This document shows positions 1 through 6,337 of a stretch of 12,022 bases of DNA, one piece after another (position 1 is the first letter of the stretch; each line of letters begins with the position of its first letter). The notes beneath the pieces were generated by a model. The model was given only the letters and a program-made list of their open reading frames with translations. It did not search any database and was not told the origin of the DNA. The stretch is from Treponema sp. (GTDB lineage: Bacteria > Spirochaetota > Spirochaetia > Treponematales > Treponemataceae): positions 1 to 12,022 of the forward strand of contig JAEDFM010000052.1 in the NCBI GenBank assembly GCA_016292805.1. Reading direction: 5' to 3'. A program made the position numbers and the translations under genes.

Positions 1-99
1 CGTTTTGTAAATCCTCAGTTGTTGAAACAACTTGCGGTTTACAAAATTAAAGAAGGATTAATATCGGCTAGTGTTTATCAATTTAAAATAAGAGGTTAA
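1..99 (+). CDS. C-terminal tail of an unrecognised protein (5' end outside the window)
   Basis: The frame starting at base 1 stays open for 32 codons and ends with TAA at 97-99. The visible tail is mixed hydrophobic and basic and ends ...VYQFKIRG. It contains no motif I recognise, so no function is offered. Support for a real gene is its position: the stop lies four bases before the chemotaxis receptor start, and the AGAGG ribosome site of that receptor (91-95) sits inside these last codons. This is the usual spacing of co-transcribed genes. It could also be a chance open frame, because only 99 bases are visible. Confidence 0.55.
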   Translation, partial: RFVNPQLLKQLAVYKIKEGLISASVYQFKIRG

Positions 100-103
100 A
101 AAT

Positions 104-1996
104 ATGGAATTATATCTTTTGTACTTAATCGTATTTGGAGCAACATGTATTGTTGGCGTTCCTATTCTTTCATACTTTCAGTATATGTTCATTCACGGAA
201 TGACAATCAGCGAATGGATTGAAGGACTTCCTGTAACATTTGGTATTGTAGTTGTTCTTATTGGAATCATTTCTGTGATTATGCATGCAGTTATGCGTCC
301 ACTTATTAAGATTTTAAACAAAGCAAAAACAGAAGAGCTGGAGCCTGAAGAAAAAGTTATCTTTGCAAAAATCTTTAGCAAGATGAACATTATTACAACA
401 AGTATTCTTTTGTTCTCTTATGTTTTCGCAAATGTTCTTCTTGTAATCATAAAAGCTACAAAAGGAGTATTTTCTCTTGGCGACAATATTACCGAAGTTG
501 TCACTACTTTGTTTGTAATCTTTGGACTTTGTCTTGTTTATGCTTTAATTGCCCGTGCTTATTGTGTTTACTTTTTTGAAGCCTTTGCCCAGAAAATTAT
601 TTCCAGACTTCACCTCCACAGTCTTATGGATGTAAAGACAAACCATCTTACACAGTATCTTGGTTTTTCAGCTTTCTCTCTGGCAGCCTTTGCTTTCTGG
701 CATGTATTCTGTATTGGCTTTAAAGCAGCCCGCTTTGGTTTTGACACTTATACTTCATACACTGCCCAGGTTTTAATTTTTTCAATTTTCTCTTTTGGTT
801 ATCCAAGTCCACTTCTTGCTTATCTTCTTTTGAATCTTAAAAAACGCTTTGTTAATTCTACAGATGTAATTACTTCTATTCGTGTAGAAGGTGACCTTTC
901 TCAGCGTGTTGATCTTGTTGCTTTTGATGATTTTGGAAAAACTAACCACGAAATCAATATGCTTATGGATTTCTTAAATGGCATGATTGAAGAAATTAAA
1001 GAGCAGACAAGTGCAGTTGGATTAAATGCCTCAAGTCTTCTTTCTACTTCTGAAAACTCTGCAGCTGGTATTTCTCAGATTATAGCAAACTTTGAAGATA
1101 TTAATCAGAAAAGTGATGAGCGCGATCGTTTACTGGAATCTACAAAAGTTAACATCCAGAAGCTTAATCAGGATGCAAAACGTATTTCTGAACTTGTAAT
1201 TGCACAGACTGCAGCTACAGAACAGAATGCTTCTGCCATTACACAGATGGTTGCAAACATTAATTCCATTGGTCATATGGTTAATCAATCTAAAGAGCTT
1301 TCTGAAAATCTTGCTCAGCTTTCCGAAACTGGTAACACAGCAGTTGAAGGCACAATGAACAACATGAAAGAAATTACAGAACATTCTAAACGAATGATGG
1401 AAGTTCTTGCTGTAATTCAGAGTGTTGCCAGCCAGACTAACCTTCTTGCTATGAATGCCGCAATCGAAGCTGCTCACGCTGGTGAAGCAGGAAGCGGATT
1501 TGCTGTAGTTGCTGATGAAATTCGTTCTCTTGCTGAATCTACTTCAAAAAGTGCTAAAGACATTAAAGAAATGATTAATCAGTTGATTCAGTCTATTACT
1601 CAGAGTGCCGATCAGATTAATGCTACTTCTTCTGCATTCAAACAGATTTCCGACAGCATTGGCAGTCAGATGCAGCTTGTAGATACAATTGCCCGCGCTA
1701 CAGAAGAACAGTCTATTGGTGCTTCAGAAACCTTAAAAGCTACAAATGAAATCTCTGGTCAGATTAATGAAATTAACAGTCTTATGAGAAATCAGGCTGA
1801 TTACTGTTCAGAAATTGATACTGGTATTACAGATGTAGTTCAACTTTCCAGCCAGGTAAACAGCGCATTAAAACAGTCAAGCACAGTTATTAATGAGTTC
1901 TCTGCTTCTATTGAAACAACAAAGAACAGTGCTATTGATAACCAGACTTCAATTCAAAATGTAAATAACGAACTTGATAGATTTAAATTAAACTAG
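104..1996 (+). CDS. Methyl-accepting chemotaxis protein with six-helix membrane domain
   Basis: Chemoreceptor of 630 residues that would signal through CheW/CheA to the flagella from the inner membrane. Hydrophobic segments lie at about residues 4-28, 42-65, 95-117, 131-152, 186-206 and 221-245. They are separated by short loops, so there is no large periplasmic ligand domain of the usual dCache or 4HB type. A HAMP-like stretch follows (about 247-300, with DLSQRV and FDDFGKT). Then comes a long coiled-coil signalling domain with the highly conserved hairpin tip around QTNLLAMNAAIEAAHAGEAG (from residue 444) and the GFAVVADEIRSLAE segment. Gln/Glu-rich helices on both sides (ATEQNAS, ATEEQSIGA) are likely methylation regions. 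No CheR-tethering pentapeptide is seen at the C-terminus. The AGAGG ribosome site at 91-95 supports the start at 104. The acyl-CoA ligase follows after 24 nt, so the two are probably co-transcribed. Class assignment is firm; the ligand is unknown. Confidence 0.95.
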   Translation: MELYLLYLIVFGATCIVGVPILSYFQYMFIHGMTISEWIEGLPVTFGIVVVLIGIISVIMHAVMRPLIKILNKAKTEELEPEEKVIFAKIFSKMNIITTSILLFSYVFANVLLVIIKATKGVFSLGDNITEVVTTLFVIFGLCLVYALIARAYCVYFFEAFAQKIISRLHLHSLMDVKTNHLTQYLGFSAFSLAAFAFWHVFCIGFKAARFGFDTYTSYTAQVLIFSIFSFGYPSPLLAYLLLNLKKRFVNSTDVITSIRVEGDLSQRVDLVAFDDFGKTNHEINMLMDFLNGMIEEIKEQTSAVGLNASSLLSTSENSAAGISQIIANFEDINQKSDERDRLLESTKVNIQKLNQDAKRISELVIAQTAATEQNASAITQMVANINSIGHMVNQSKELSENLAQLSETGNTAVEGTMNNMKEITEHSKRMMEVLAVIQSVASQTNLLAMNAAIEAAHAGEAGSGFAVVADEIRSLAESTSKSAKDIKEMINQLIQSITQSADQINATSSAFKQISDSIGSQMQLVDTIARATEEQSIGASETLKATNEISGQINEINSLMRNQADYCSEIDTGITDVVQLSSQVNSALKQSSTVINEFSASIETTKNSAIDNQTSIQNVNNELDRFKLN

Positions 1997-2020
1997 CATT
2001 AGTTTATTGAAGGAAAACTT

Positions 2021-3835
2021 ATGGAAACAATTAATGATTTAGGAAAATACACATTCCCAGCCTTACTCGCCAACTCAATCAGAAAATTTGGTGAACGACC
2101 TGCACTTACACTTATTGGTGGAACTCCAATCACTTATGCACAGATAGGCGAAAAAAGTGTGGCAGTTGCAAAAATGCTTAAAGGCCTTGGATTAAAGGAT
2201 GGAAGCAAGGTTGCAATTTTTGGTACAGGTCGCCCTGAATGGGGTATCAGCTATTTTGGTATTGTAAGCTATGGTATGATTGCCGTTCCTTTACTTCCAG
2301 ATTTTTCCGACACAGAAATTGCAGCAATTTTTGAACACTGCGGTGTTGATGCAGTATTTGTTGAAAGTAAGCTTTATTCAAAACTAGAAAAACTGGGCAA
2401 TAAACTTCCTTCAATTGTAATTAATCTTGAAGACTTCAAAATTATAAAAGGACCTAAAGGTTGTGGACAGAACATTACAGACTACGCTGATCAGAGTGAA
2501 CCTGTAAGTAATACACAGGAAGAAGATACAGCTTCTATCATTTATACATCAGGAACTACAGGTCGTTCTAAAGGTGTTGAACTTACACACAAAAATCTTG
2601 TATGGACTTGTGTTCAGTGCCAGCACACTCATCGTGTACATAAGCTTGACCGCACACTTTCCTTCCTGCCATTAAGCCATGTATACGAATTCACAGTAAG
2701 CTTTTCTATGCAGCTGTTAAATGGTGCCTGCGTTTACTATCTTGGAAAACCTCCAATTGTAAGTGCTCTTTTACCAGCCTTCAAAATTGTTCAGCCAACA
2801 ATCGTTCTTTCAGTTCCATTAGTTATGGAAAAGATTTACAAGAACAGCGTTCTTCCTAATTTTACAAAAAACAACTTTATTAAGTTCCTTTATAAAATGC
2901 GCGGTACACAGATTATTCTTAACCGTGTTGCTGGAAAAAAACTTATGAAAACTTTTGGTGGTCACCTTGTATTCTTTGGAATCGGTGGTGCAATGATTGA
3001 TCCAAAAGTTGAACGATTTATGAAGGATGCAAAGTTCCCTTATGCAATTGGTTATGGACTTACAGAAACATCACCTTTGCTGGCTTCTTCTGGTCCTAAA
3101 ATTACAGTTCCTGGTTGCATTGGTGTTGTAATGCCTGGAGTTGATCTTAAAATCAATAATCCAAATCCTCAAACTGGTGTTGGTGAAATTGTTGCAAAAG
3201 GTGAAAATGTAATGAAGGGTTACTATAAGGATCCTGAACTTACAAAAACTGTATTCACCACAGCAGAAGATTCTGTTGGCGAAGGATACTTTAAAACCGG
3301 GGACTTAGGTATTTTTGTTAAACATCACAAAAATCCATATCTTATTATTCGTGGCCGTAACAAGAATATGATTCTTGGACCAAGTGGCGAAAACATTTAT
3401 CCAGAAGATATTGAATTTGTTTTGAACCAGCATCCATTAATTACCGAATCACTTGTAGTAGAAGATGATGATGGTCTTGTTGCCCTTGTTCAGCTTGATG
3501 AAGAAAAGGTAAATGCCGAAGCTGAAAAACGCGTAAAAGAAAAATTCAAGATTTCAGTTTCTGATGTTGTTAATACTGTAAAGGAAGTTGGAGAAAACGT
3601 TTCTGGCGTTGTTCAGGAAAAAGCAGAAGAATTCAAACGCAATGTTGCTTACGAAAAAGAAAGAATTACAAGCGAGATTCAGTATTATGTAAACAGCAGA
3701 GTAAATAAAAGTTCAAAGATTGGAAAAGTTAAAGAAGTTCCAGAATTTGAAAAAACTGCAACACAAAAAATTAAACGCTATCTTTACGATTTAAGAACAA
3801 AGGTAAACGAAATAAAATCCAAAAAGGATAAATAA
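2021..3835 (+). CDS. Long-chain fatty acid-CoA ligase (AMP-forming)
   Basis: A 604-residue member of the ANL adenylate-forming superfamily. It would activate a fatty acid with ATP to an acyl-adenylate and transfer it to CoA, probably at the inner face of the membrane. Visible motifs in order: P-loop YTSGTTGRSKG (175-185), PLSH (217-220), YGLTETSP (355-362), GYFKTGDLG (about 422-430), the hinge region LIIRGRNKNMI (441-451) and GENIYPEDIE (456-465). The C-terminal catalytic-lysine motif is EKTATQKIKR (577-586, lysine at 583). Between the lid domain and that lysine lies a charged, helix-like stretch of roughly 50 residues (about 510-560) that lengthens the C-terminal domain. A good ribosome site, GAAGGA at 2009-2014, precedes the ATG by six bases. 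The gene ends just before a hairpin terminator. FadD-like long-chain specificity is inferred from overall similarity; medium-chain or other acyl substrates remain possible. Confidence 0.9.
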   Translation: METINDLGKYTFPALLANSIRKFGERPALTLIGGTPITYAQIGEKSVAVAKMLKGLGLKDGSKVAIFGTGRPEWGISYFGIVSYGMIAVPLLPDFSDTEIAAIFEHCGVDAVFVESKLYSKLEKLGNKLPSIVINLEDFKIIKGPKGCGQNITDYADQSEPVSNTQEEDTASIIYTSGTTGRSKGVELTHKNLVWTCVQCQHTHRVHKLDRTLSFLPLSHVYEFTVSFSMQLLNGACVYYLGKPPIVSALLPAFKIVQPTIVLSVPLVMEKIYKNSVLPNFTKNNFIKFLYKMRGTQIILNRVAGKKLMKTFGGHLVFFGIGGAMIDPKVERFMKDAKFPYAIGYGLTETSPLLASSGPKITVPGCIGVVMPGVDLKINNPNPQTGVGEIVAKGENVMKGYYKDPELTKTVFTTAEDSVGEGYFKTGDLGIFVKHHKNPYLIIRGRNKNMILGPSGENIYPEDIEFVLNQHPLITESLVVEDDDGLVALVQLDEEKVNAEAEKRVKEKFKISVSDVVNTVKEVGENVSGVVQEKAEEFKRNVAYEKERITSEIQYYVNSRVNKSSKIGKVKEVPEFEKTATQKIKRYLYDLRTKVNEIKSKKDK

Positions 3836-3843
3836 AAAAATTG

Positions 3844-3869
3844 CCACCTTGTATAAGGTGGTTTTTATT
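3844..3869. terminator. Bidirectional hairpin terminator between the ligase and Rrf2 genes
   Basis: A perfect 7-bp stem, CCACCTT (3844-3850) with AAGGTGG (3855-3861), closes a GTAT loop. On the + strand it is followed by a T-run at 3862-3866. On the minus strand the A-run at about 3834-3840 supplies a U-tract after the same stem. It therefore fits a factor-independent terminator for the convergent acyl-CoA ligase (+) and Rrf2 (-) genes, whose stops lie at 3835 and 3869. Confidence 0.85.
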
Positions 3870-4276
3870 TAGTCTTTTTTGATTAAGTCTGCTACAGAAA
3901 CACTGTCCAGATATCCTTCTATTAATTCATCAAGCTTTGACCACATTGGCAGTGTTCGGCAGCTTCCTTCCTTAGCACATTTTTCAGCACCAACTTCAAG
4001 ACAAGCAACAGGTGCCAAAGTTCCCTCTGTTAATCTTAACAAATCCCCTACTTTGTATTCTTCAGGTTTACGGTTTAATTTATATCCACCGCCCTTTCCA
4101 TGAACACCATCTACAAAACCATTTTTGGAAAGAAGAGTCATAATGGCTTCAATGTACTTTTGAGAAATCTGCTGGCGGTCAGCAATTTCTTTTAAAGGAA
4201 TACGCTCTACATCGGAATGTTCAGCCATATCAATAAGAACTCGTAATGCATATCGTCCCCGTGTAGATACAATCAT
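3869..4276 (-). CDS. Rrf2-family transcriptional regulator, probable Fe-S sensor (IscR-like)
   Basis: A 135-residue winged-helix DNA-binding protein of the Rrf2 family (IscR, NsrR, CymR relatives). The N-terminus MIVSTRGRYALRVLIDMA and the helix-turn-helix with IPLKEIADRQQISQKYIEAIM (about 26-46), followed by the GKGGGYKL wing, are typical. Three cysteines, C92, C100 and C106 (spacing C-x7-C-x5-C, then a downstream TLPMW), lie in the position of the IscR cluster ligands, where E. coli IscR uses C92, C98 and C104. Binding of an Fe-S cluster is therefore likely. CymR-type members lack these cysteines. The start is fixed by AAGGAG (4282-4287) five bases upstream. The gene lies 60 nt after the DUF72 gene on the same strand but has its own promoter and palindromic sites, which suggests autoregulation. 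Targets (iron-sulfur, redox or NO response) cannot be told from this window. Confidence 0.93.
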   Translation of the reverse strand: MIVSTRGRYALRVLIDMAEHSDVERIPLKEIADRQQISQKYIEAIMTLLSKNGFVDGVHGKGGGYKLNRKPEEYKVGDLLRLTEGTLAPVACLEVGAEKCAKEGSCRTLPMWSKLDELIEGYLDSVSVADLIKKD

Positions 4277-4289
4277 TTTTACTCCTTAA

Positions 4290-4310
4290 AACCTAGTACA
4301 TTTGTAGGTT
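4290..4310. promoter_or_regulatory. Probable operator: AACCTA-N9-TAGGTT inverted repeat
   Basis: A perfect 6-bp inverted repeat, AACCTA (4290-4295) and TAGGTT (4305-4310) with a 9-base spacer, sits between the predicted transcription start (about 4313) and the ribosome site of the Rrf2 gene. Rrf2 proteins bind as dimers to inverted repeats of roughly this span and often repress their own genes. The assignment to this regulator is inferred from location and symmetry. Confidence 0.6.
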
Positions 4311-4319
4311 ACTATTACT

Positions 4320-4347
4320 AGTATAACCTTTTAAACCTATAGGTCAA
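4320..4347 (-). promoter_or_regulatory. Promoter of the Rrf2 regulator gene
   Basis: On the minus strand a -35 box TTGACC (4347-4342) and a -10 box TATACT (4325-4320) are separated by 16 bp. Each differs from the sigma-70 consensus by one base. Transcription would start near 4313, leaving a leader of about 35 nt that carries the AAGGAG ribosome site. The -35 lies in the last codons and stop of the DUF72 gene. Palindromic half-sites overlap both the -35 region and the start region. Confidence 0.7.
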
Positions 4348-4354
4348 TAGGTTT
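4333..4354. promoter_or_regulatory. Second probable operator: AAACCTA-N8-TAGGTTT plus nested ACCTATAGGT
   Basis: AAACCTA (4333-4339) and TAGGTTT (4348-4354) form a second inverted repeat using the same half-site as the one at 4290-4310. The 10-bp palindrome ACCTATAGGT (4335-4344) is nested inside. The site overlaps the -35 box of the Rrf2 gene and the 3' end of the DUF72 gene. Part of the symmetry falls in coding sequence (the codons for Pro-Ile-Asp-Leu-stop), so some of it could be coincidental. The repetition of the half-site argues otherwise. Confidence 0.5.
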
Positions 4355-5149
4355 AATCATATCCTTTAACATTTTTGCATTCTTTGCGCCATCCCCTTTT
4401 GGATGATTATTAAAAAATACAACTGGGCGTTTTCCTTCTATAATTGTGTATTTTATAATTGGCACAAAGCTTTCCAGTTCCTGCACAGAATAATCGTAGG
4501 TGTAACGGGAGCTGCCGTTAGGCGAATCATCTTTAACATACCAGGCATCTGCGTTACGACCATGCAAACGAATGTATGCCACAGGCCCAATAAATGGTGA
4601 AACCTTTTCGCTAACTACACCAGCCGGTAAATTTTTAAGAGCAGGCATATCGCAGAACGCAACGCTGGCACCTCTTTTCTCCAAACCTTCCATTACCGAA
4701 TCCCTGATCCATTCTTTATGACGAAACTCTATAACTACAGGAAAACCTTCAAACTCATTAATCAAAGCAGAAAGGTAAAATCTGTTGTCTGGTGTGTAGT
4801 GAAAGCTTTCCGGAAATTGAAACAGCAGCGCACTTATAGAATCTTTTTCTAAAAGCGGTGTAACCGAAGATTTAAAAGCTGCAGCATCAGTTTGCCAGGA
4901 CCGTTCCACCTGATGAGTCAACAGCCGGTTCGCCTTTACACTAAAGCTAAGTTTTCCTTCAGATCTTTCGTAAAAAGAAAGCATTCTCTGGGCAGTAGGC
5001 ATATTGTAAAAACTGTTGTTTAGTTCTAGAGCATTAAACTGTGTAGCATAGTAAGAAAGAAAATCCTTTCGTGGTAAATCCTCAGGATAAAAAACTCCCT
5101 TCCATTCAGGATAGTCGTAGCCGCTGGTTCCAATTAACACTTTTTCCAT
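4337..5149 (-). CDS. DUF72 (YecE-like) TIM-barrel protein
   Basis: A 270-residue protein of the DUF72/YecE family, which adopts a TIM-barrel-like fold related to sugar-phosphate isomerases/epimerases; its biochemical role is not established. Family hallmarks are all present: GTSGYDYPEWKG (7-18), the FNALELNNSFY segment (38-48), FSVKANRLLTH (69-79), FQFP (110-113), EFRHKEW (141-147), YIRLHGR (192-198) and FFNNHPKGDGAKNA (245-258). The length is normal. The N-terminus matches the family start, yet no Shine-Dalgarno precedes the ATG. Instead a perfect TATAAT box ends eight bases upstream, which would place the mRNA 5' end at or next to the start codon. The Rrf2 gene follows on the same strand, so read-through co-expression with the regulator is possible. 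Confidence 0.9.
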   Translation of the reverse strand: MEKVLIGTSGYDYPEWKGVFYPEDLPRKDFLSYYATQFNALELNNSFYNMPTAQRMLSFYERSEGKLSFSVKANRLLTHQVERSWQTDAAAFKSSVTPLLEKDSISALLFQFPESFHYTPDNRFYLSALINEFEGFPVVIEFRHKEWIRDSVMEGLEKRGASVAFCDMPALKNLPAGVVSEKVSPFIGPVAYIRLHGRNADAWYVKDDSPNGSSRYTYDYSVQELESFVPIIKYTIIEGKRPVVFFNNHPKGDGAKNAKMLKDMIKPIDL

Positions 5150-5157
5150 ACCTGAAA

Positions 5158-5186
5158 ATTATACCCCATGTAATTGTTTCCGTCAC
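5158..5186 (-). promoter_or_regulatory. Promoter of the DUF72 gene, giving a near-leaderless mRNA
   Basis: On the minus strand a perfect -10 box TATAAT (5163-5158) lies 17 bp from GTGACG (5186-5181), which matches four of six -35 positions. Only eight bases separate the -10 box from the ATG at 5149, so transcription should begin zero to two bases before the start codon. There is no Shine-Dalgarno in the short leader. Confidence 0.55.
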
Positions 5187-5210
5187 TTACACCACATTCC
5201 TGAAATAAAC

Positions 5211-5238
5211 TTGACGGCCCTTCTTTTTTTTAAATTAT
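5211..5238 (+). promoter_or_regulatory. Weak candidate promoter for the frame-broken mini-gene
   Basis: TTGACG (5211-5216), a five-of-six -35 match, precedes a T-rich spacer and AATTAT (5233-5238, four of six) at 16 bp. A start near 5245 would leave the GAGG ribosome site (5242-5245) at the very 5' end of the RNA, which weakens the call. Confidence 0.3.
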
Positions 5239-5252
5239 GGCGAGGTATTTAT

Positions 5253-5347
5253 ATGAAAAAATATTATGTTTTTCTGTTTCATTATTAACATCAGGCTTTA
5301 TGATTTTTGCAAAACCATTTAAACCAGTTTTGTATAAAGTAGACTAA
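5253..5347 (+). pseudogene. Frame-broken mini-gene for a secreted peptide (A-tract frameshift)
   Basis: GAGG (5242-5245) and an ATG at 5253 are followed by a run of six A. As read, the frame gives an 11-residue peptide (MKKYYVFLFHY) and stops. If one A is added to the run, the frame continues as MKKILCFSVSLLTSG..., a good signal peptide ending ...MIFA. A short basic tail KPFKPVLYKVD follows, with TAA at 5345-5347, 31 residues in all. A basic start, hydrophobic core and Ala at a cleavage-like position appearing in an otherwise untranslated stretch argue that this was, or can become, a translated exported peptide. It could be the remnant of a longer secreted protein gene lost upstream of the operon, a slippage-controlled peptide, or a sequencing error in the A-run. 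Function is unknown. Confidence 0.4.
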
Positions 5348-5368
5348 TTCATAACTAAGATGTAAAAT
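5340..5368 (+). promoter_or_regulatory. Candidate promoter of the CsgG-like lipoprotein operon
   Basis: TAGACT (5340-5345, four of six -35 positions) and TAAAAT (5363-5368, five of six -10 positions) are spaced exactly 17 bp. Transcription would start near 5375 and give a leader of about 30 nt holding the AAGGAG site. A second AT-rich box TATAAC (5374-5379) is an alternative -10 without a good -35. Confidence 0.45.
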
Positions 5369-5392
5369 TAATATATAACAAAATATTATAAA

Positions 5393-5398
5393 AAGGAG
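5393..5398 (+). promoter_or_regulatory. Ribosome site fixing the CsgG-like gene start at 5405
   Basis: AAGGAG (5393-5398) is six bases from ATG 5405 but only three from the in-frame GTG at 5402. The ATG is therefore the better start, and the protein is one residue shorter than the longest open frame. Confidence 0.75.
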
Positions 5399-5404
5399 AA
5401 TGTG

Positions 5405-6337
5405 ATGATAAGAAAGTTTATTATTATGAGCTGTATTTTATCTGCATTTGTGCTGACAAGCTGTGTTTCTACTAAACAGGATGTTGTTTCTTCAGGAACA
5501 CTTGCTACAGGTAACGAAAATGCTGCAGCAACTTATGTTGGTCTTAAACGCAAAGTTGCTATTGCACGTTTTTCAAATGAAACACAGTATGCAAAAGGTG
5601 CTTTCTACGACAAAGAAAACGATCCAATGAGCAAACAAGCTAGTGATATCTTGAGTACAAAATTAGCAAACTCAGGAAAATTTATTATGCTTGAACGCTC
5701 TGACCTTGATTCTGTTATTGCAGAAAAGCAATACTCTCAGGTTCCTGCAGATTTTATTATTGTTGGTTCTGTAACACAGTATGGACGCAGAAATGAAGGC
5801 GAAACTGGTCTTTTAACTCGTTCACTTAGACAGATTGTTGAAGCCAGTGTAAGTATCCGTCTTATAGACACTGTCACAGGTCAAATTGTATATGCAGAAG
5901 AAGGAAGTGGCGAAGCAGTTACTGAAAACACTACAACAATGGGCTTAGGTGGACGCACAGGTTATGATGCTACGCTTGATGACAAAGCAATTAGTGCTGC
6001 AATCAGCAAACTTGTAGAAAACATCATTAACAACTGTATGGATAAACCTTGGAGAAGTTACTTAATCTCTTATGAAGATGATGCAGTAATTATTTCTGGT
6101 GGTAAATCTATGGGAATTAAGCCAAACGATACATTCGATATTTACGAAAAAGGTAAATTGGTTAAAAACCCAGCAACAGGAATGATGATTGAACTTCCAG
6201 GCAAAAAAATTGGTTCACTTCAGGTTATTTCATCAGCAGGAAACACTGCAGAATCTGAATACTCTTTCGTAAAAATTACCTCTGGAATAATCGATTCTAA
6301 AAACCTTTCAAAATATGAAATTATGGAGGCTAAATAA
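5405..6337 (+). CDS. CsgG-family outer-membrane lipoprotein
   Basis: A 310-residue lipoprotein. The signal peptide ends in the lipobox LTSC with the lipidated cysteine at C20. Residues about 49-213 form a CsgG-type domain: RKVAIARFSNET at the start, LANSGKFIMLERSDLDSVIAE, ADFIIVGSVTQYG, then VSIRLIDTVTGQIVYAEEGSGEA and the glycine-rich TMGLGGRTGYD. E. coli CsgG forms the nonameric curli secretion pore. Members outside curli operons are poorly characterised. The C-terminal 90 residues (GGKSMGIKPNDTFDIYEKG, then NPATGMMIELPGKKIGSLQV) resemble the small beta-domain seen in FlgT and some CsgG relatives. The gene heads a tightly packed operon of three more lipoproteins and an outer-membrane protein. 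Its stop overlaps the next start (TAATG). No curli subunit or CsgE/CsgF is visible, so a curli role is not implied. Confidence 0.88.
   Translation: MIRKFIIMSCILSAFVLTSCVSTKQDVVSSGTLATGNENAAATYVGLKRKVAIARFSNETQYAKGAFYDKENDPMSKQASDILSTKLANSGKFIMLERSDLDSVIAEKQYSQVPADFIIVGSVTQYGRRNEGETGLLTRSLRQIVEASVSIRLIDTVTGQIVYAEEGSGEAVTENTTTMGLGGRTGYDATLDDKAISAAISKLVENIINNCMDKPWRSYLISYEDDAVIISGGKSMGIKPNDTFDIYEKGKLVKNPATGMMIELPGKKIGSLQVISSAGNTAESEYSFVKITSGIIDSKNLSKYEIMEAK

Noticed and set aside
1130..1477. Open frame of 115 codons on the minus strand inside the chemoreceptor gene
   Set aside because: It lies entirely within the conserved signalling domain on the opposite strand, is rich in Cys, Asn and Phe as expected of an antisense shadow, and has no ribosome site.
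3879..4103. Open frame of 74 codons on the + strand opposite the Rrf2 gene
   Set aside because: It is a shadow of the regulator gene with no ribosome site and no plausible product.
5300..5330. Short repeats AAACCA...AAACCA and the palindrome TTTTGCAAAA
   Set aside because: They are short, AT-rich and within the range expected by chance. They are not positioned convincingly against the promoter.
5405..6337. Curli secretion locus
   Set aside because: Only the CsgG-type gene is present. No CsgA/CsgB repeats, CsgE, CsgF or CsgD are seen, and the neighbours are DUF4810 and DUF799 proteins, which point to a different CsgG-containing system.
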